From Candidatus Peregrinibacteria bacterium (GTDB lineage: Bacteria; Patescibacteriota; Gracilibacteria; UBA1369; UM-FILTER-53-11), in assembly GCA_023245725.1 (NCBI GenBank), contig JAHFJU010000001.1:1-16583 (forward strand): DNA of 16,583 nucleotides, given 5' to 3'. Below, piece by piece: positions 1 to 6,868 of this stretch. The notes beneath the pieces are model-generated. The model did no database searches, had not been told where the DNA came from, and saw only the letters and a program-made list of their open reading frames with translations. The translations under genes and the position numbers were made by a program. Position 1 is the stretch's first letter. Each line of letters opens with the position of its first letter.

Positions 1-924
1 CCTGAGATGGTTCATAATGTAGTCGACGAACAACACTTCTGAACGGCTGGATTCAATGCTGAATTTGCTATGTGGCTTGATTCCGCCTTTTGGCGACATA
101 AACGGCGGATTGGCGAGAATCACATCAAACCTATCACTCCAACGCTCATCGCTAGAGAGTGAATCGTATTGAAAAATTTTTGGATTTTTAAATTGGTGCA
201 GATACATATTGACCTGCGATATACGCACCATGGTCGGGTCAATGTCATAACCCTCAAAGTTCGCCATCAGTTTTTTGCGCTCGTCGGGCGTGAGTGGTTT
301 CTCTATTTTCTTCGGGTCGTCTTTGCCGTCATGCTGTTCCAAAATATGCTTGTAGGAACTCACCAAAAATCCACCAGTCCCACATGCAGGGTCTAGCACT
401 TTGTCTTCTTTGGTTGGGTTCACCACATCCACAATGAAGTCAATGATATGGCGAGGAGTGCGGAATTGTCCTGCGTCACCTTGTGAAGACATGATAGAAA
501 GTAGGTATTCGTAGGCATTACCAAGCTCCTCGGGGTGAGAGTAGTCAAAATAATCAATTTCTTTGAGAAAAAGCCCGAGCGTTTCAGGTGAGCGATACGG
601 CAAAAAAGCAGATTTAAAAATACCACGAAAAAGTTCCGGTAGTTGTTTGGCTTGTGAAAATTTGATCAATGCTTCGCCGTAAAGATTCATGCGCTCTTGA
701 TTGCCCATGCGCGGATCCATGAGGCGCGTCCAGGCGTAGGCTTCCAAATCGCCGACGAAAAATGAAGGCTCATCACCTTGCTTGATTGCGGCTTGATCCA
801 TGTCGTCCATGAACTTATAGATGAGCGCGTTGGTGATTTGATCAATCTGTGAAGTTGGATTTGGAACAACACCAACAAGTACTTGGCGGGCAGAATCTAT
901 ATGTCGTTTTGTGTCGGTATTCAT
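1..924 (-). CDS. hsdM: Type I restriction-modification DNA methyltransferase subunit HsdM, N-terminal part (cut by the window edge)
   Basis: HsdM transfers a methyl group from S-adenosylmethionine to adenine N6 and forms the modification core of a type I RM complex with HsdS. An open frame starts with ATG at 924 and stays open to base 1, giving 308 residues without a stop. The first ~130 residues fit the helical HsdM_N domain. The catalytic domain follows, with SAM-binding motif I DPACGTGGF at residues 178-186 and motif IV NPPF at 272-275, the adenine methylase signature. The C-terminal third is outside the window. The gene begins 4 nt after the hsdR stop, so the two are almost certainly co-transcribed. 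No hsdS specificity subunit is seen here; it would have to lie beyond the left edge. Confidence 0.95.
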   Translation of the reverse strand, partial: MNTDTKRHIDSARQVLVGVVPNPTSQIDQITNALIYKFMDDMDQAAIKQGDEPSFFVGDLEAYAWTRLMDPRMGNQERMNLYGEALIKFSQAKQLPELFRGIFKSAFLPYRSPETLGLFLKEIDYFDYSHPEELGNAYEYLLSIMSSQGDAGQFRTPRHIIDFIVDVVNPTKEDKVLDPACGTGGFLVSSYKHILEQHDGKDDPKKIEKPLTPDERKKLMANFEGYDIDPTMVRISQVNMYLHQFKNPKIFQYDSLSSDERWSDRFDVILANPPFMSPKGGIKPHSKFSIESSRSEVLFVDYIMNHLR

Positions 925-928
925 AATT

Positions 929-3484
929 TTATAGGTTCGTTAGATGATATGCGTAATCACTGACATACTGGGGAACAATCGACTTGTATCCGTTAAGCTG
1001 CTGATACTCCTCAAAATGAAAGGATGATTCGGTATTGAATCGGCCTGTTTGTCTGCTGGCAACGATCTCTCGAACCTTCTCGTCTGTGACATAGGCCTTA
1101 AAAAACATTTTTACCGGGGCGTAATGCGCTTGATCCACTGGATTAACTTCCATAAATTTCTCCCATTCTGATTCCAATAGGTCGTCTTTCATTTCAAAAG
1201 TTTCTTTATCACCAAAAGCTACCTGCAAAAATTCTTTCACAGTGACTCGTCTATCAACTCCAAAAATCTTTCTTATTTTATCCAAATTCAAGAAATATTT
1301 TGGCTTGTCAAAAATTTCTTTCTTGGCAAAGTCCTCAGCCTCCTCGGTATCGCCGTTTTGCCACATATTCTTGAGTTTTTCGTTGCCTAAAACATCTTCC
1401 TCCACCGCACGCTTAAAGCCCTCTCGGTCTATGCGCATAATCACGCCTTCTGGCGTTTCGGAAAGAGTAGCGAGTTCGTCGCTGGTTGCGAGATCAAGCG
1501 GGCCTTTAAAGATTTTCTTGCCGCTCTCATCAACAAATTCGCTCTGTGACGATTTTGATTCGGCACTCCCTTTCGGTTCGCTCACTTTCTTGATTGCAGG
1601 AAGTTTTATTTTTTCGTCATAATCAAAGTCTTTTTCAAAGTATTCACAGGTGGCAAAGAAATCGAAGAACTTAAATTTTTCTTTGGGTTCGGTAATTGGA
1701 TCGTTTTTGTAATCATTGTATTCATAAGTCCATTTTCTCGTACCTCGTCCCTTAATTTGGACGAAATCTGTCGGTGAGAAAACCGGACGCATGAGAGCGA
1801 TATTGAGCAGGTCTTGGCAATCATAGCCAGTAGTCATCATTCCCACCGTCACAACAACACGGGTTTTACTTGAATCATAGCCTTCGGGATGATTTGTTTG
1901 TCCGCCAAGGCGATTGTTAGCAAAATTGATGGTCATTTGTTGAGCACTCGCGACCTGCGAAGAAACTTGCATCGCAAAATTTGATTCGCCGTATTGCTCT
2001 GGCCATTTTTCAAAAGCGAGTTTATTCAGGATATTGGTTAGGCGAGCGGCATGCCTTTGTGATACGGCGAAAACTATAGTCTTTCCGAAAAGATTTACGC
2101 CGAGTTGCTTTGCAACTGGATCAAATATTCCGTTGTCAACAAGTGCCTTACACATCGCAATATTAGTTTCTTCATTGAAGATTTTGCGTTCGTAGTGGCG
2201 TTCGTTGAATATCTCGTCGATTGTCTCTCCGCTTTCGGTAAGTGTGTGGACGGCATAGCCTTCTTCGGAGAGAAGCTCGGTGGTTATGTTCGTGCGCGCG
2301 TCTACAAGTGTCGGTTTGATAAGGTAGCCGTCTTCCGCGCCTTTTTCCAAGTCATACGAAAAAGTCGGTTGCCCTGGTTCACAACCGAATGTTTTGTAGG
2401 TATCGATCAAAAGTCGGCGTTCATACTCTCTTTGATTATCTGATCCTTCAGAATCCAGCCCACGCAAATAATTTTTTGGTGTAGCAGTAAGGCCAAGCTT
2501 ATAGCCTACAAAGTATTCAAAAACCGCACGACTATTGCCACCGATTGACCGGTGAGCTTCGTCGGAAATAACAAGTTCAAAATCTGTTGGAGAAAATTCC
2601 TTTTTATAACGATCACCCGCAAGAAATGTTTGAATCGTGGACACGACGATACTAGCATTTGCCCAAGAATCTTTGTTTTCCTTGTAGATAACGCTTCTAT
2701 AATCCTTGCCCAGATAGTGAACAAAAGCTTTTTGAGCCTGATCCTCGAGTTCGAGACGATCTACTAAAAATAATACTCTGCGAGCATTACCAGATTTCAA
2801 AAATAGTTTAATTACTGCGGCGGAAATAAGGGTTTTGCCCGTACCAGTTGCCATTTCGAACAAAAATCTTTGGTTTCCTACCTTAGCTGTCTCCTGAAGT
2901 GCCTTGATCGCCTGAACTTGATATGGACGGAGTTGTTTTAGCTTATTGTTCTTCAAGAATTCAACACGGGTAGATTCATCTTTGAATGCCGGGTCTGTCG
3001 CAAAGGTTGGTATTTGTGTTGAGACGATATAATTTTCATCAACAACTGTTTGTGCGAGCTCGGTAGGGTTAGGAGTATATTTTTCATATTGAGTTATAGA
3101 ATCCTGTGTTGGAAAACGTGAAATAGTATCCGGATTGCCATGCTTTGTATCCCAAAAATAATGAATATTACCGTTTGAAAGAATTACAAAACGAGCACCG
3201 GCGTTGCGGGCGTAGTTTCTTGCTTGTTCTTTGGCAGATAGCGGATCGATGGATTCTTTTTTGGCTTCAACCACAACAAGAGCACGACCGTCTTTATCAA
3301 GTAAGAGAAAATCAATAAAGCCATGAGCCTCATTTTCAAAATCATCTCCGAGTTCGGCGTACTTTACTCCTGGTTCAAGTTGGATATTTGCTTTGTCATT
3401 CTTGTCATCCAAAAATCGCCATCCCGATTCTTCAAGGAGTTTGTTTATTTTTATTCGTGCCTTTGCTTCTTTTGAATTTGGCAT
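929..3484 (-). CDS. hsdR: Type I restriction enzyme subunit HsdR (nuclease plus ATP-dependent DNA translocase)
   Basis: HsdR is the motor and cutting subunit: it pumps unmodified DNA using ATP and cleaves at a distance from the HsdS-specified site. At 851 aa it is full-length for the EcoEI/EcoKI-like group. The N-terminal PD-(D/E)xK nuclease is visible as D58 in GFIDFLLL followed by E73-A-K75. The superfamily 2 helicase has Walker A MATGTGKT at 211-218, DEAH at 308-311, TATP at 333-336 and motif VI QIKGRGTRK at 576-584. The remaining ~250 residues fit the EcoEI-type C-terminal domain that contacts HsdM. All key residues are present, so the enzyme looks active. It starts 2 nt after the Xre gene stop and ends 4 nt before hsdM. 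Confidence 0.96.
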   Translation of the reverse strand: MPNSKEAKARIKINKLLEESGWRFLDDKNDKANIQLEPGVKYAELGDDFENEAHGFIDFLLLDKDGRALVVVEAKKESIDPLSAKEQARNYARNAGARFVILSNGNIHYFWDTKHGNPDTISRFPTQDSITQYEKYTPNPTELAQTVVDENYIVSTQIPTFATDPAFKDESTRVEFLKNNKLKQLRPYQVQAIKALQETAKVGNQRFLFEMATGTGKTLISAAVIKLFLKSGNARRVLFLVDRLELEDQAQKAFVHYLGKDYRSVIYKENKDSWANASIVVSTIQTFLAGDRYKKEFSPTDFELVISDEAHRSIGGNSRAVFEYFVGYKLGLTATPKNYLRGLDSEGSDNQREYERRLLIDTYKTFGCEPGQPTFSYDLEKGAEDGYLIKPTLVDARTNITTELLSEEGYAVHTLTESGETIDEIFNERHYERKIFNEETNIAMCKALVDNGIFDPVAKQLGVNLFGKTIVFAVSQRHAARLTNILNKLAFEKWPEQYGESNFAMQVSSQVASAQQMTINFANNRLGGQTNHPEGYDSSKTRVVVTVGMMTTGYDCQDLLNIALMRPVFSPTDFVQIKGRGTRKWTYEYNDYKNDPITEPKEKFKFFDFFATCEYFEKDFDYDEKIKLPAIKKVSEPKGSAESKSSQSEFVDESGKKIFKGPLDLATSDELATLSETPEGVIMRIDREGFKRAVEEDVLGNEKLKNMWQNGDTEEAEDFAKKEIFDKPKYFLNLDKIRKIFGVDRRVTVKEFLQVAFGDKETFEMKDDLLESEWEKFMEVNPVDQAHYAPVKMFFKAYVTDEKVREIVASRQTGRFNTESSFHFEEYQQLNGYKSIVPQYVSDYAYHLTNL

Positions 3485-3486
3485 AA

Positions 3487-3693
3487 TTATTTGATTAATT
3501 CATCTAAAGTAACCCCCAGTCCAGCCGCAATCTTCACCACCGTCTCAATCGACGGATTTTGCACAGCTCCTGATTCTATTTTTGCCAGTGTCGGGTATGG
3601 AATGTTCGCTTTCTTAGCGAGCACATCTTGCGTCATATCTCTCTTAGATCTCCAAGCTTTTATCTTTAATCCGATTGTTTTTTCATCAGTCAT
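3487..3693 (-). CDS. Small Xre-family HTH transcriptional regulator, probable controller of the RM operon
   Basis: A 68-aa protein that is essentially one Xre/HTH_3 domain. The helix-turn-helix runs roughly from residue 20 to 45 (DMTQDVLAKKANIPYPTLAK), followed by IESGAVQNPSIETVVKIA, the typical later helices of lambda-repressor-like domains. There is no added dimerisation or sensor domain, so it resembles the minimal C-protein/SinR-like regulators. It sits between the 173-aa ORF (15-nt gap) and hsdR (2-nt gap) in one apparent transcript. By analogy with controller proteins of RM systems it probably tunes expression of its own operon, perhaps at the promoter near 4255-4282. That target is an inference; I could not identify a specific operator. 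Confidence 0.88.
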   Translation of the reverse strand: MTDEKTIGLKIKAWRSKRDMTQDVLAKKANIPYPTLAKIESGAVQNPSIETVVKIAAGLGVTLDELIK

Positions 3694-3708
3694 AAAATCG
3701 ATGTAAAG

Positions 3709-4230
3709 TTATTTGCAAATTTTCTTGAGAAATTTACGCCAAAGGCTTTGTGATCTTTCCACCTTTACGGCAAAGGGATAAAGGCGCGAAAAGTCGGTAA
3801 GTAGGTTTTTAAATTGATCATGATCCGCGAACAGAAACCATTCTTTATCGCCCGATACAATGTGGGATTGATCGCCATTAATCACGAGGCCACCAACAAC
3901 AAATATGCCTTGGCTGTATTGAGGGAAATTATCCAAATCAATTTCATGCTCAAAATGGTCTCGAATCTTTATCTTTTTATGCAAGTCTTTAAACTTCCCC
4001 TTTAAATTTGCCACTCTTGAATCATGTTGAGCATCTTCTATACGACGATACAGCCTTCTTAACAAAACCATGTAGAAGTCGGCATCGTGCGTGGGCTTTA
4101 TCCCATTATGATTAATACTTGGGCTTTGTATTATTCTATCGCGTTGAAAATCTAAACAAGCGGTCTCAGACTGGATTTCTGAAGAAAACCGCATTTTTTC
4201 AATCTCTAATTTTTCTTGTTCTGTAATCAT
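3709..4230 (-). CDS. Unrecognised 173-aa protein heading the RM operon, with an HEPN-like Rx4H motif
   Basis: I do not recognise a named family. The N-terminal half is charged and probably helical. Residues 90-95 read R-D-H-F-E-H, which fits the Rx4-6H pattern of HEPN ribonucleases, in which a polar residue commonly follows the arginine. It is preceded by a helix rich in Arg and Lys. The C-terminal part is more beta-like (GIFVVGGLVINGD, EWFLFADHDQF) and ends in a basic tail. There is no signal peptide and no membrane segment. The start ATG at 4230 lies about 18 nt downstream of the expected transcription start of the promoter at 4255-4282, so this is the first gene of the RM transcript. A role in defence or in control of the RM system is suggested only by position and motif. 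Confidence 0.75.
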   Translation of the reverse strand: MITEQEKLEIEKMRFSSEIQSETACLDFQRDRIIQSPSINHNGIKPTHDADFYMVLLRRLYRRIEDAQHDSRVANLKGKFKDLHKKIKIRDHFEHEIDLDNFPQYSQGIFVVGGLVINGDQSHIVSGDKEWFLFADHDQFKNLLTDFSRLYPFAVKVERSQSLWRKFLKKICK

Positions 4231-4254
4231 ACTTGGGTGGTAATCCTTGGTTAT

Positions 4255-4282
4255 ATTATATCAAGTCTGAAACCTTTCACAA
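4255..4282 (-). promoter_or_regulatory. Sigma70-type promoter of the restriction-modification operon
   Basis: On the minus strand a -35 box TTGTGA (4282-4277) is separated by 16 nt from a perfect -10 box TATAAT (4260-4255). The predicted transcription start near 4248 leaves a leader of about 18 nt before the ATG at 4230. It would drive the 173-aa ORF, xre, hsdR and hsdM as one transcript. Confidence 0.65.
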
Positions 4283-4292
4283 GCCCTCATCT

Positions 4293-4366
4293 CCACAAAA
4301 TTTTAGGCTAAGTTCGAACCGCGAACCAAAAGGTTATATACCTCTAATCTAAGCCACAAAATTTTA
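4293..4366. repeat. 13-bp direct repeats (CCACAAAATTTTA) flanking a cloverleaf-like inverted-repeat unit
   Basis: CCACAAAATTTTA occurs at 4293-4305 and exactly again at 4354-4366. Between them, read on the minus strand (4355 to 4306), are a closing stem GGCTTAG/CTTAGCC with one mismatch, a hairpin AGGT-ATATA-ACCT, and a hairpin GTTCG-CGGTT-CGAAC. The layout is like a tRNA without a D-arm. It could be a decayed tRNA, a small mobile palindromic element, or a structured attachment site. No function is known to me. Confidence 0.55.
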
Positions 4367-4386
4367 AAACTCATCCCAAATTGACC

Positions 4387-4433
4387 AAATGGTCTCACCA
4401 ATGTTCGAACCCGCCCAGTATCCATAAAACCGC
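4387..4433 (+). repeat. Left copy of a diverged direct repeat resembling a tRNA 3' end
   Basis: The segment AAATG...GTTCGAACCCGCC...CATAAAACCGC is matched, with small gaps, by 6760-6805 on the other side of the ATPase/RloB-like cassette. The core GTTCGAACC plus about 14 nt resembles a tRNA T-loop followed by the 3' strands of the T-stem and acceptor stem, a typical integrase attachment sequence. Identity is imperfect (18 of 31 positions without gaps over the core), so this is a candidate only. Confidence 0.4.
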
Positions 4434-4448
4434 TAACAAATACAGTAA

Positions 4449-4649
4449 ATAAGCGTATTCCAGACAAAACAAAAAATCCACCTCTTCGGTGGAACTAATG
4501 ATGGTGGACGCTTTGACCTAAATCTTGAACCAATAATAATCCGCTGTTTAACAGATGAGGAACTTATTGAGGCTGCCTCAAGGATACCTGTTATTTCACA
4601 GGGAAGCGAATATACTATCAATAATTATTCCCCTACTGTGATCTATTAA
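4449..4649 (+). pseudogene. 3' remnant of an unknown coding sequence
   Basis: A plus-strand frame is open from just after a TAA at 4446-4448 to a TAA at 4647-4649. It has no convincing start codon. Its last ~50 codons read like a real protein tail, from FGGTNDGGRFDLNLEP through CLTDEELIEAASRIP to NNYSPTVIY. The absence of a start and its position in a fragment-rich gap suggest a truncated gene whose 5' part was lost. I do not recognise the family. The left end is uncertain because the first codons overlap the terminator hairpin at 4471-4493. Confidence 0.35.
4467..4493 (-). terminator. Rho-independent terminator hairpin, minus strand
   Basis: On the minus strand TCCACC-GAAGA-GGTGGA forms a 6-bp GC-rich stem with a 5-nt loop and is followed by TTTTTTGTTTTG. 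No minus-strand gene lies directly upstream now. It may be an orphan from a displaced gene, or it may stop antisense transcription coming from the cassette region toward the RM operon. Confidence 0.5.
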
Positions 4650-4769
4650 GGATAGAATTACTTGTATAGCTCGCCTGGGATTCAACCATCAATACTATGG
4701 TTAGCCCTATTCCAAATAAGCATGGACAGACATTCAACAATGCAAATAAACGAAAAAACCGTTTATAAT

Positions 4770-4798
4770 TTGACTCTTAAGTAAAAGTGATATATAAT
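4770..4798 (+). promoter_or_regulatory. Near-consensus sigma70 promoter of the ATPase/RloB-like cassette
   Basis: TTGACT at 4770-4775 and a perfect TATAAT at 4793-4798 are separated by exactly 17 nt. The predicted start near 4805 gives a 20-nt leader before the ATG at 4825. This is the strongest-looking promoter in the window and implies substantial constitutive transcription of the cassette. Confidence 0.8.
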
Positions 4799-4824
4799 CA
4801 TTATGATCTTTAATAAGAATTACC

Positions 4825-6150
4825 ATGTTGTCAAAAGTAACAATTAAGAATTTTAAATCCATTGAAGATTTAACTCTGGACTTAACATTTGCAGAAGGCA
4901 AAGCACCCAACGGGTACAAAACATCAAACATACTGCTTTTTTTAGAAGCTACTTCAAAACCTGAAGATAGGTTGGTACCTATCGTGAATATTTATGGTGC
5001 AAATGCTAGTGGGAAAAGTAATATCATACTGGCTCTGTTTTGTTTTGAAATGATCTTATTACAGGGGATAAAAGCTCTTCCCCTAAAATTGTTTTCTACT
5101 AATAAACTAAAAAACTTAGGCAATGAAACAGTTATGCAACTTGATTTCTTCCTTAAAAAGAGGAGATACCAGTATTATTTATCCTATAGTCAATATTCTA
5201 TATCAGAAGAAAAACTATTATTGGATAACGAAGAATTATTTTCTATAAAAAATGGAAATGGAGATTTTAAAGGGATTGAAATTAAAGGTTATAGTAACGA
5301 TGACTTAAAGAGAAGATTTGAGATTTCTTGTCTCTCTACACTTGATGGGAAAAAAATGCAAATTAACACTTTTTTGTCTTCTGTTACTACAGATTTACCA
5401 AGCTTAAGTGATCATCTAAATTTAGTTTCTAGATTTTTAAAAGAAAGCCTCGTTGTATCTCTTAATAATGAGATTCTTGCTGATTTTTCAATAGATCAGC
5501 TCGCAAAAACAAATAAGGAAGAAGATATAAAGGAGGCATTTGACAGAATTTCAGATTTTATTAAGCGCCTAGATATTGACATTGAAAGATTCAAATATGA
5601 ACAAAAGAAAGACATGTTAAGCAAATATGAGGTAAATAAAGATCAGTATAGAATCCCTGCTCATGACCTAAATAAATCTATACACATCAATAAGGAGGAT
5701 AATCTAATTCGTATTAGTGAAATAAAGTCGTTTCATAAAAATGATAAAGGAAAAGAGGTTTCTTTTGGATTGTATGAAGAGTCAGTTGGTACTCGTATTG
5801 CGTTCGGTTTGATTGGAACTATGCTAAAAGTATTAGACAAAGGAGGTGTATTGATCATTGATGAATTAGATAGATCTCTACATACATTAGTATTGAAGTC
5901 ATTGATGCGAATTTTTAAAGATAAGGAATATAACAAAAACAATGCTCAGCTTATATGTGTACTCCATAATACTGATATTTTAGATGACGACATTTATAAA
6001 ATGTCAGAATTTTCTTTTGTAAATAAGAATTTAAAAAGAGGATCATTCATCAAAAGACTCTCTGATTTTGAAGGAATCAGAAACGATATGAATTTTAGAG
6101 ATAGATATTTAAATGGCCTGTATTCTGGAATCCCTTACCCATTTAACTAA
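4825..6150 (+). CDS. OLD/RloA-type AAA ATPase (AAA_21-like), first gene of a two-gene defence cassette
   Basis: A 441-aa ABC/SMC-like ATPase that starts with the typical IKNFKSIEDLTLDL strand of OLD/RecF-like proteins. Walker A is GANASGKS at 58-65. The signature-like ESVGTR is at 319-324. Walker B is VLIIDELDR at 342-350, with D346 and catalytic E347, followed by LHTLVLKSLMRIF, the usual helix after it. A switch histidine is in VLHNTDIL (H381). The middle (about 90-300) carries no motif I recognise and may hold the coiled-coil or sensing insertion. This architecture fits RloA, AbiLi and PARIS AriA-type proteins. The RloB-like gene begins 2 nt downstream, so they are translationally coupled. 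A spot count gives 15 G+C in 60 bases at 5161-5220 against 34 in 60 at 1441-1500 in hsdR, which suggests horizontal acquisition. Confidence 0.88.
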   Translation: MLSKVTIKNFKSIEDLTLDLTFAEGKAPNGYKTSNILLFLEATSKPEDRLVPIVNIYGANASGKSNIILALFCFEMILLQGIKALPLKLFSTNKLKNLGNETVMQLDFFLKKRRYQYYLSYSQYSISEEKLLLDNEELFSIKNGNGDFKGIEIKGYSNDDLKRRFEISCLSTLDGKKMQINTFLSSVTTDLPSLSDHLNLVSRFLKESLVVSLNNEILADFSIDQLAKTNKEEDIKEAFDRISDFIKRLDIDIERFKYEQKKDMLSKYEVNKDQYRIPAHDLNKSIHINKEDNLIRISEIKSFHKNDKGKEVSFGLYEESVGTRIAFGLIGTMLKVLDKGGVLIIDELDRSLHTLVLKSLMRIFKDKEYNKNNAQLICVLHNTDILDDDIYKMSEFSFVNKNLKRGSFIKRLSDFEGIRNDMNFRDRYLNGLYSGIPYPFN

Positions 6151-6152
6151 AA

Positions 6153-6749
6153 ATGAGGCGCATTCTTGTATTTTGTGAAGGAAAAACCGAACTCACCTAC
6201 ATTCAATTGCTGAACCGCCTATTAAGAGAATCTGATATTTTTGATTTGAATTTTACAATCAAAAATTTAGAAGGAGTCAAAACGAATAATTACTTCTCAA
6301 TAATCAAGCGCTTCAAAGGAAAAGACCTGAAATATTTTACCGATTTTTATGCTTGGCTAGATTTTGACGTTTTCAAGAGATCGAAAAAGAGTGAGGCAGA
6401 AATTAAAACTAAAATTAAGAGCATTAAGTTTAATGAAAAGTCCGTAGAACTTCTTTTAAATCATATGAATGCGGAAGATTTTATTATTTTGCATGAAGAG
6501 ACTTCAAAGATAAAAGAATGGACAAAAGTCTGTGATACGCGGAATCATTTTAATGATCCTATGCATTCCGTTACTTATCTCCCTTTATTTGAGAGAATTA
6601 TGCCAGGGTACAAAAAGGGGTTTTTGTCTGAACTTAATCGAGTAAAAGTTGAAACTTGTATCAATAACATTAATGCATCTAACATTCCCTTTTATAGTGA
6701 TATTGGAAAGATATTGGAAGAAATTATAGCAAGGATAAAATCCTCTTGA
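6153..6749 (+). CDS. RloB-like Toprim-fold protein, probable nuclease partner of the upstream ATPase
   Basis: A 198-aa protein opening with RRILVFCEGKTELTYIQLL. The CEG-x-TE-x-x-Y pattern at residues 8-16 is the hallmark of RloB-like proteins and corresponds to the first acidic motif of the Toprim fold (E9, E13). A second acidic pair is in AWLDFDVF (D70, D72), equivalent to the Toprim DxD. The length is normal for RloB. Known pairs of an OLD-like ATPase with a small Toprim protein (RloA/RloB, AbiL, PARIS AriA/AriB) act in anti-phage defence; rlo genes were named as restriction-linked ORFs, which matches the RM neighbour here. DNA or RNA cleavage by this protein is inferred, not shown. It shares the AT-rich composition of its partner and ends in TGA. 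Confidence 0.75.
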   Translation: MRRILVFCEGKTELTYIQLLNRLLRESDIFDLNFTIKNLEGVKTNNYFSIIKRFKGKDLKYFTDFYAWLDFDVFKRSKKSEAEIKTKIKSIKFNEKSVELLLNHMNAEDFIILHEETSKIKEWTKVCDTRNHFNDPMHSVTYLPLFERIMPGYKKGFLSELNRVKVETCINNINASNIPFYSDIGKILEEIIARIKSS

Positions 6750-6759
6750 ACCAAGAGCT

Positions 6760-6805
6760 AAATGTTTGCTCAAAGTTTGAACCTCGCCAACCACACATAA
6801 ACTGC
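6760..6805 (+). repeat. Right copy of a diverged direct repeat resembling a tRNA 3' end
   Basis: AAATG...GTTTGAACCTCGCC...CATAAACTGC corresponds to the copy at 4387-4433. It begins 11 nt after the RloB-like stop codon. The pair encloses about 2.4 kb containing only the gene remnant and the ATPase/RloB-like cassette, as expected for the edges of an inserted unit. Confidence 0.4.
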
Positions 6806-6814
6806 GATCTATAC

Positions 6815-6845
6815 AAAAAGCCCTTTTCCGAGAAAGAGCCTTTTT
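6815..6845. terminator. Bidirectional terminator between the RloB-like gene and the tRNA
   Basis: AAAAAGCCC and GAGCCTTTTT arms form an imperfect stem with a bulge and one mismatch, flanked by A5 on the left and T5 on the right. It could therefore stop plus-strand transcription from the cassette and minus-strand transcription from the tRNA. Confidence 0.5.
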
Positions 6846-6868
6846 AAGAAATTATGTTCTAATTTTTT

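Larger units (their letters stand above)
4231..4824. other. 594-bp divergent intergenic region between the RM operon and the RloAB-like cassette
   Basis: This gap holds two divergent promoters at its ends, a pair of 13-bp direct repeats flanking a cloverleaf-like inverted-repeat structure, one copy of a tRNA-3'-end-like repeat, a minus-strand terminator hairpin and the 3' remnant of a gene. A further short inverted repeat, AACCAT/ATGGTT with a 7-nt loop, lies at about 4683-4701 next to a GATTCAACC motif that again resembles a minus-strand tRNA T-arm. I see no intact gene. The mixture of fragments suggests repeated insertion and decay. Confidence 0.7.

Noticed and set aside
2105..2443. 112-aa plus-strand frame opposite hsdR
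   Set aside because: It lies antisense to a strongly conserved helicase region and shows no family features. Other frames inside hsdR (1242-1622, 1606-1824, 2506-2767) were dismissed for the same reason.
4433..4621. 62-aa minus-strand frame
   Set aside because: The opposite strand reads as a better protein tail, and this frame crosses the minus-strand terminator hairpin near its end.
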